Of a stretch of 43,934 nucleotides of DNA, positions 42,815 to 43,934 are shown one piece after another (the stretch's first letter is position 1; every line of letters starts with the position of its first letter). The notes under the pieces are model-generated. The model saw only the letters and a program-made list of their open reading frames with translations. It searched no databases and was not told the DNA's origin. This DNA comes from an uncultured Arenicella sp. (GTDB taxonomy: Bacteria > Pseudomonadota > Gammaproteobacteria > Arenicellales > Arenicellaceae): contig CALKRK010000163.1 of NCBI GenBank assembly GCA_937989675.1, positions 1 to 43,934 on the forward strand, given 5' to 3'. A program made the translations under genes and the position numbers.

Positions 42815-43934
42815 CTATTTTATTAGTCGTGTTTCTGGGTAAGCCGCATGCCACCCGAACCAAAATGCCCGATGGTATGGCAGGCGAGCCAGGCGAGCAT
42901 TGTCGCTACCAACCAGTGCTTGCTCAGTTACTCGCCAGCGTTTGCCCTGTGAATCGATTACAGTATCTTTGCGGTCGTACTGTTCGAATTTGACTGAGCC
43001 GGGATCATACACACGATTGGCGCCAGTATGATCGGTCAGCACTACAAATTCTTGTTGTGCTACGCGTTCGTAAAAAATCGGGTGCTTTTCAAGATAGGCG
43101 GTATCGATCGCGAGTTGAGAATCCGGCGCCCCAGGGAATCGAAGCGCTAATACCTCTTGCTTATTCTTTAGGCGCTCATCGTTAAACGGCGTATTAAACA
43201 TTAAGCGGTCGTCGCTAAAGTAATTCTGATACGCCACACCTTCTCCATAGTCTCTAAGGTGCCCAGTTTGTAACGAAAGCACAGTAGTGTTCGGGTGGCG
43301 ACGACGCCACTCTTTCCATGTTGTAGTCACAACGGATAAATGCTCTAACGCAATACCCTTATCGCTAAGCGGGCCCACCACTGGTTCACCGCGGACTGTA
43401 TTCCACAACGAACTGGTGGCTTTGTCGTACATCAATTTGTTGGAACGATAAAGAAAACCGCTGGTACCTAACTGATGATCAACATCATTGTGCTTCGTTT
43501 TGTAAATGACCACTGTGCCGCATAATGTGCAATAGACACCGGCAATCGGCTCAGCGTTTTCACCCTCACCAAACACATCGGTGAACATCTCATGCCAGGC
43601 TAATATGCGTTTCGGGTAAGCCCGCGCCACGCCATTGATTTCAACACCGAAAACCACATTGTCGTCGTCAAGATAATCTGCCGCGCCCGCTGAAATCATC
43701 TTCGGGTTGCGCAAAGGCGGTATGCCATCTTGCAGAACCCCTCCCCAGCGGATTTCATCTAAGCGAATTTTTGCGGACTCTTGGCGGCCTGCGAAGTAAG
43801 CTTCAAAGCGCGGGTCGATCTGTTTATAAAACCCGGCTTTGAACTCGGCATAGTCGCTGGGTATTGTCTCTGGCTGGTTCCAAATCCATTGGTACCAATC
43901 GTTGTGGGTATACGCGCTAATTGAAGACTTTTTA
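42815..43934 (-). CDS. DUF3179 protein, 5' end outside the window
   Basis: At least 373 residues; the frame stays open to the window edge (codon ends at 43933), so a start at the internal TTG 43714 is wrong. Upstream of that point the frame reads NDWYQWIWNQPETIPSDYAE and RLDEIRWGGVLQDGIPPLRN, which belong to the family. DUF3179 features are DDDNVVFGVEINGVARAYPK, ILAWHEMFTD, GVYCTLCGTVVIYKT with a CxxC, SGFLYRSNKLMYDKATSSLW, and VLTDHTGANRVYDPGSVKF. The function of the family is unknown; the Cys pair and His suggest redox or metal work. It converges on nothing and precedes the alpha-2-macroglobulin gene on the same strand with a 171-base gap. Confidence 0.9.
   Translation of the reverse strand, partial: KKSSISAYTHNDWYQWIWNQPETIPSDYAEFKAGFYKQIDPRFEAYFAGRQESAKIRLDEIRWGGVLQDGIPPLRNPKMISAGAADYLDDDNVVFGVEINGVARAYPKRILAWHEMFTDVFGEGENAEPIAGVYCTLCGTVVIYKTKHNDVDHQLGTSGFLYRSNKLMYDKATSSLWNTVRGEPVVGPLSDKGIALEHLSVVTTTWKEWRRRHPNTTVLSLQTGHLRDYGEGVAYQNYFSDDRLMFNTPFNDERLKNKQEVLALRFPGAPDSQLAIDTAYLEKHPIFYERVAQQEFVVLTDHTGANRVYDPGSVKFEQYDRKDTVIDSQGKRWRVTEQALVGSDNARLARLPYHRAFWFGWHAAYPETRLIK

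Overview
The window reads as chromosomal DNA of a Gram-negative, probably marine, carbohydrate-degrading gammaproteobacterium. This rests on the kinds of gene present: a TonB-dependent receptor, a tripartite RND efflux system, lipoproteins, PBP1C with a bacterial alpha-2-macroglobulin, UmuD, a GT9 glycosyltransferase and a Zur-like operator of the gammaproteobacterial type. The species cannot be settled from the sequence. No rRNA, tRNA, CRISPR array, integrase or transposase was seen.

Layout. (1) 195-1509: a small secreted protein divergent from an AraC-family regulator. (2) 1719-9983, minus strand: a run reading GT9 glycosyltransferase, PepSY protein, MipA/OmpV barrel, TolC-like lipoprotein, membrane fusion protein and RND pump. 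The last five look like one operon. (3) 10331-15803, plus strand: a membrane-tethered LuxR regulator, a small tyrosine-phosphatase-like protein, a leader-rich gap and a very large secreted G8/beta-helix protein that carries the signature motifs of the animal CEMIP/TMEM2 hyaluronidase family. (4) 16057-18300, plus strand: a Zur-like operator, a MerC-family membrane protein and a YtcJ-type amidohydrolase. (5) 18276-33545: a beta-mannan/mannobiose utilization locus. (6) 33586-34447: an orphan umuD with a palindrome over its start, plus a small unknown protein. (7) 34485-43934, minus strand: pbpC, an alpha-2-macroglobulin gene and a DUF3179 gene cut by the window edge.

The mannan locus is coherent. 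A TonB-dependent receptor imports oligosaccharide, two GH5-like secreted enzymes cut the polymer, and an SSS symporter imports the disaccharide. A cellobiose/mannobiose 2-epimerase and a GH130 mannosylglucose phosphorylase then give mannose-1-phosphate plus glucose, and a second AGE-family enzyme handles free mannose. A LacI-family repressor lies inside the operon. Three identical 14-bp palindromes (TGTAACCGGTTACA) stand in front of the symporter operon, the second AGE gene and the receptor. Two genes of the locus are decayed: a phosphomannomutase next to the receptor, which would be the next step for mannose-1-phosphate, and a sugar phosphate isomerase/epimerase at the far end.

The least expected structure lies between the second AGE gene and the receptor. 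A 78-bp near-perfect palindrome is centred on the operator and mirrors promoter and ribosome-binding sequence to both sides. It is followed on the plus strand by about 170 bases without an ORF and then a strong plus-strand terminator, which suggests an undescribed small RNA in the mannan regulon. All family assignments were made by reading translated sequence and motifs; no database search was run.
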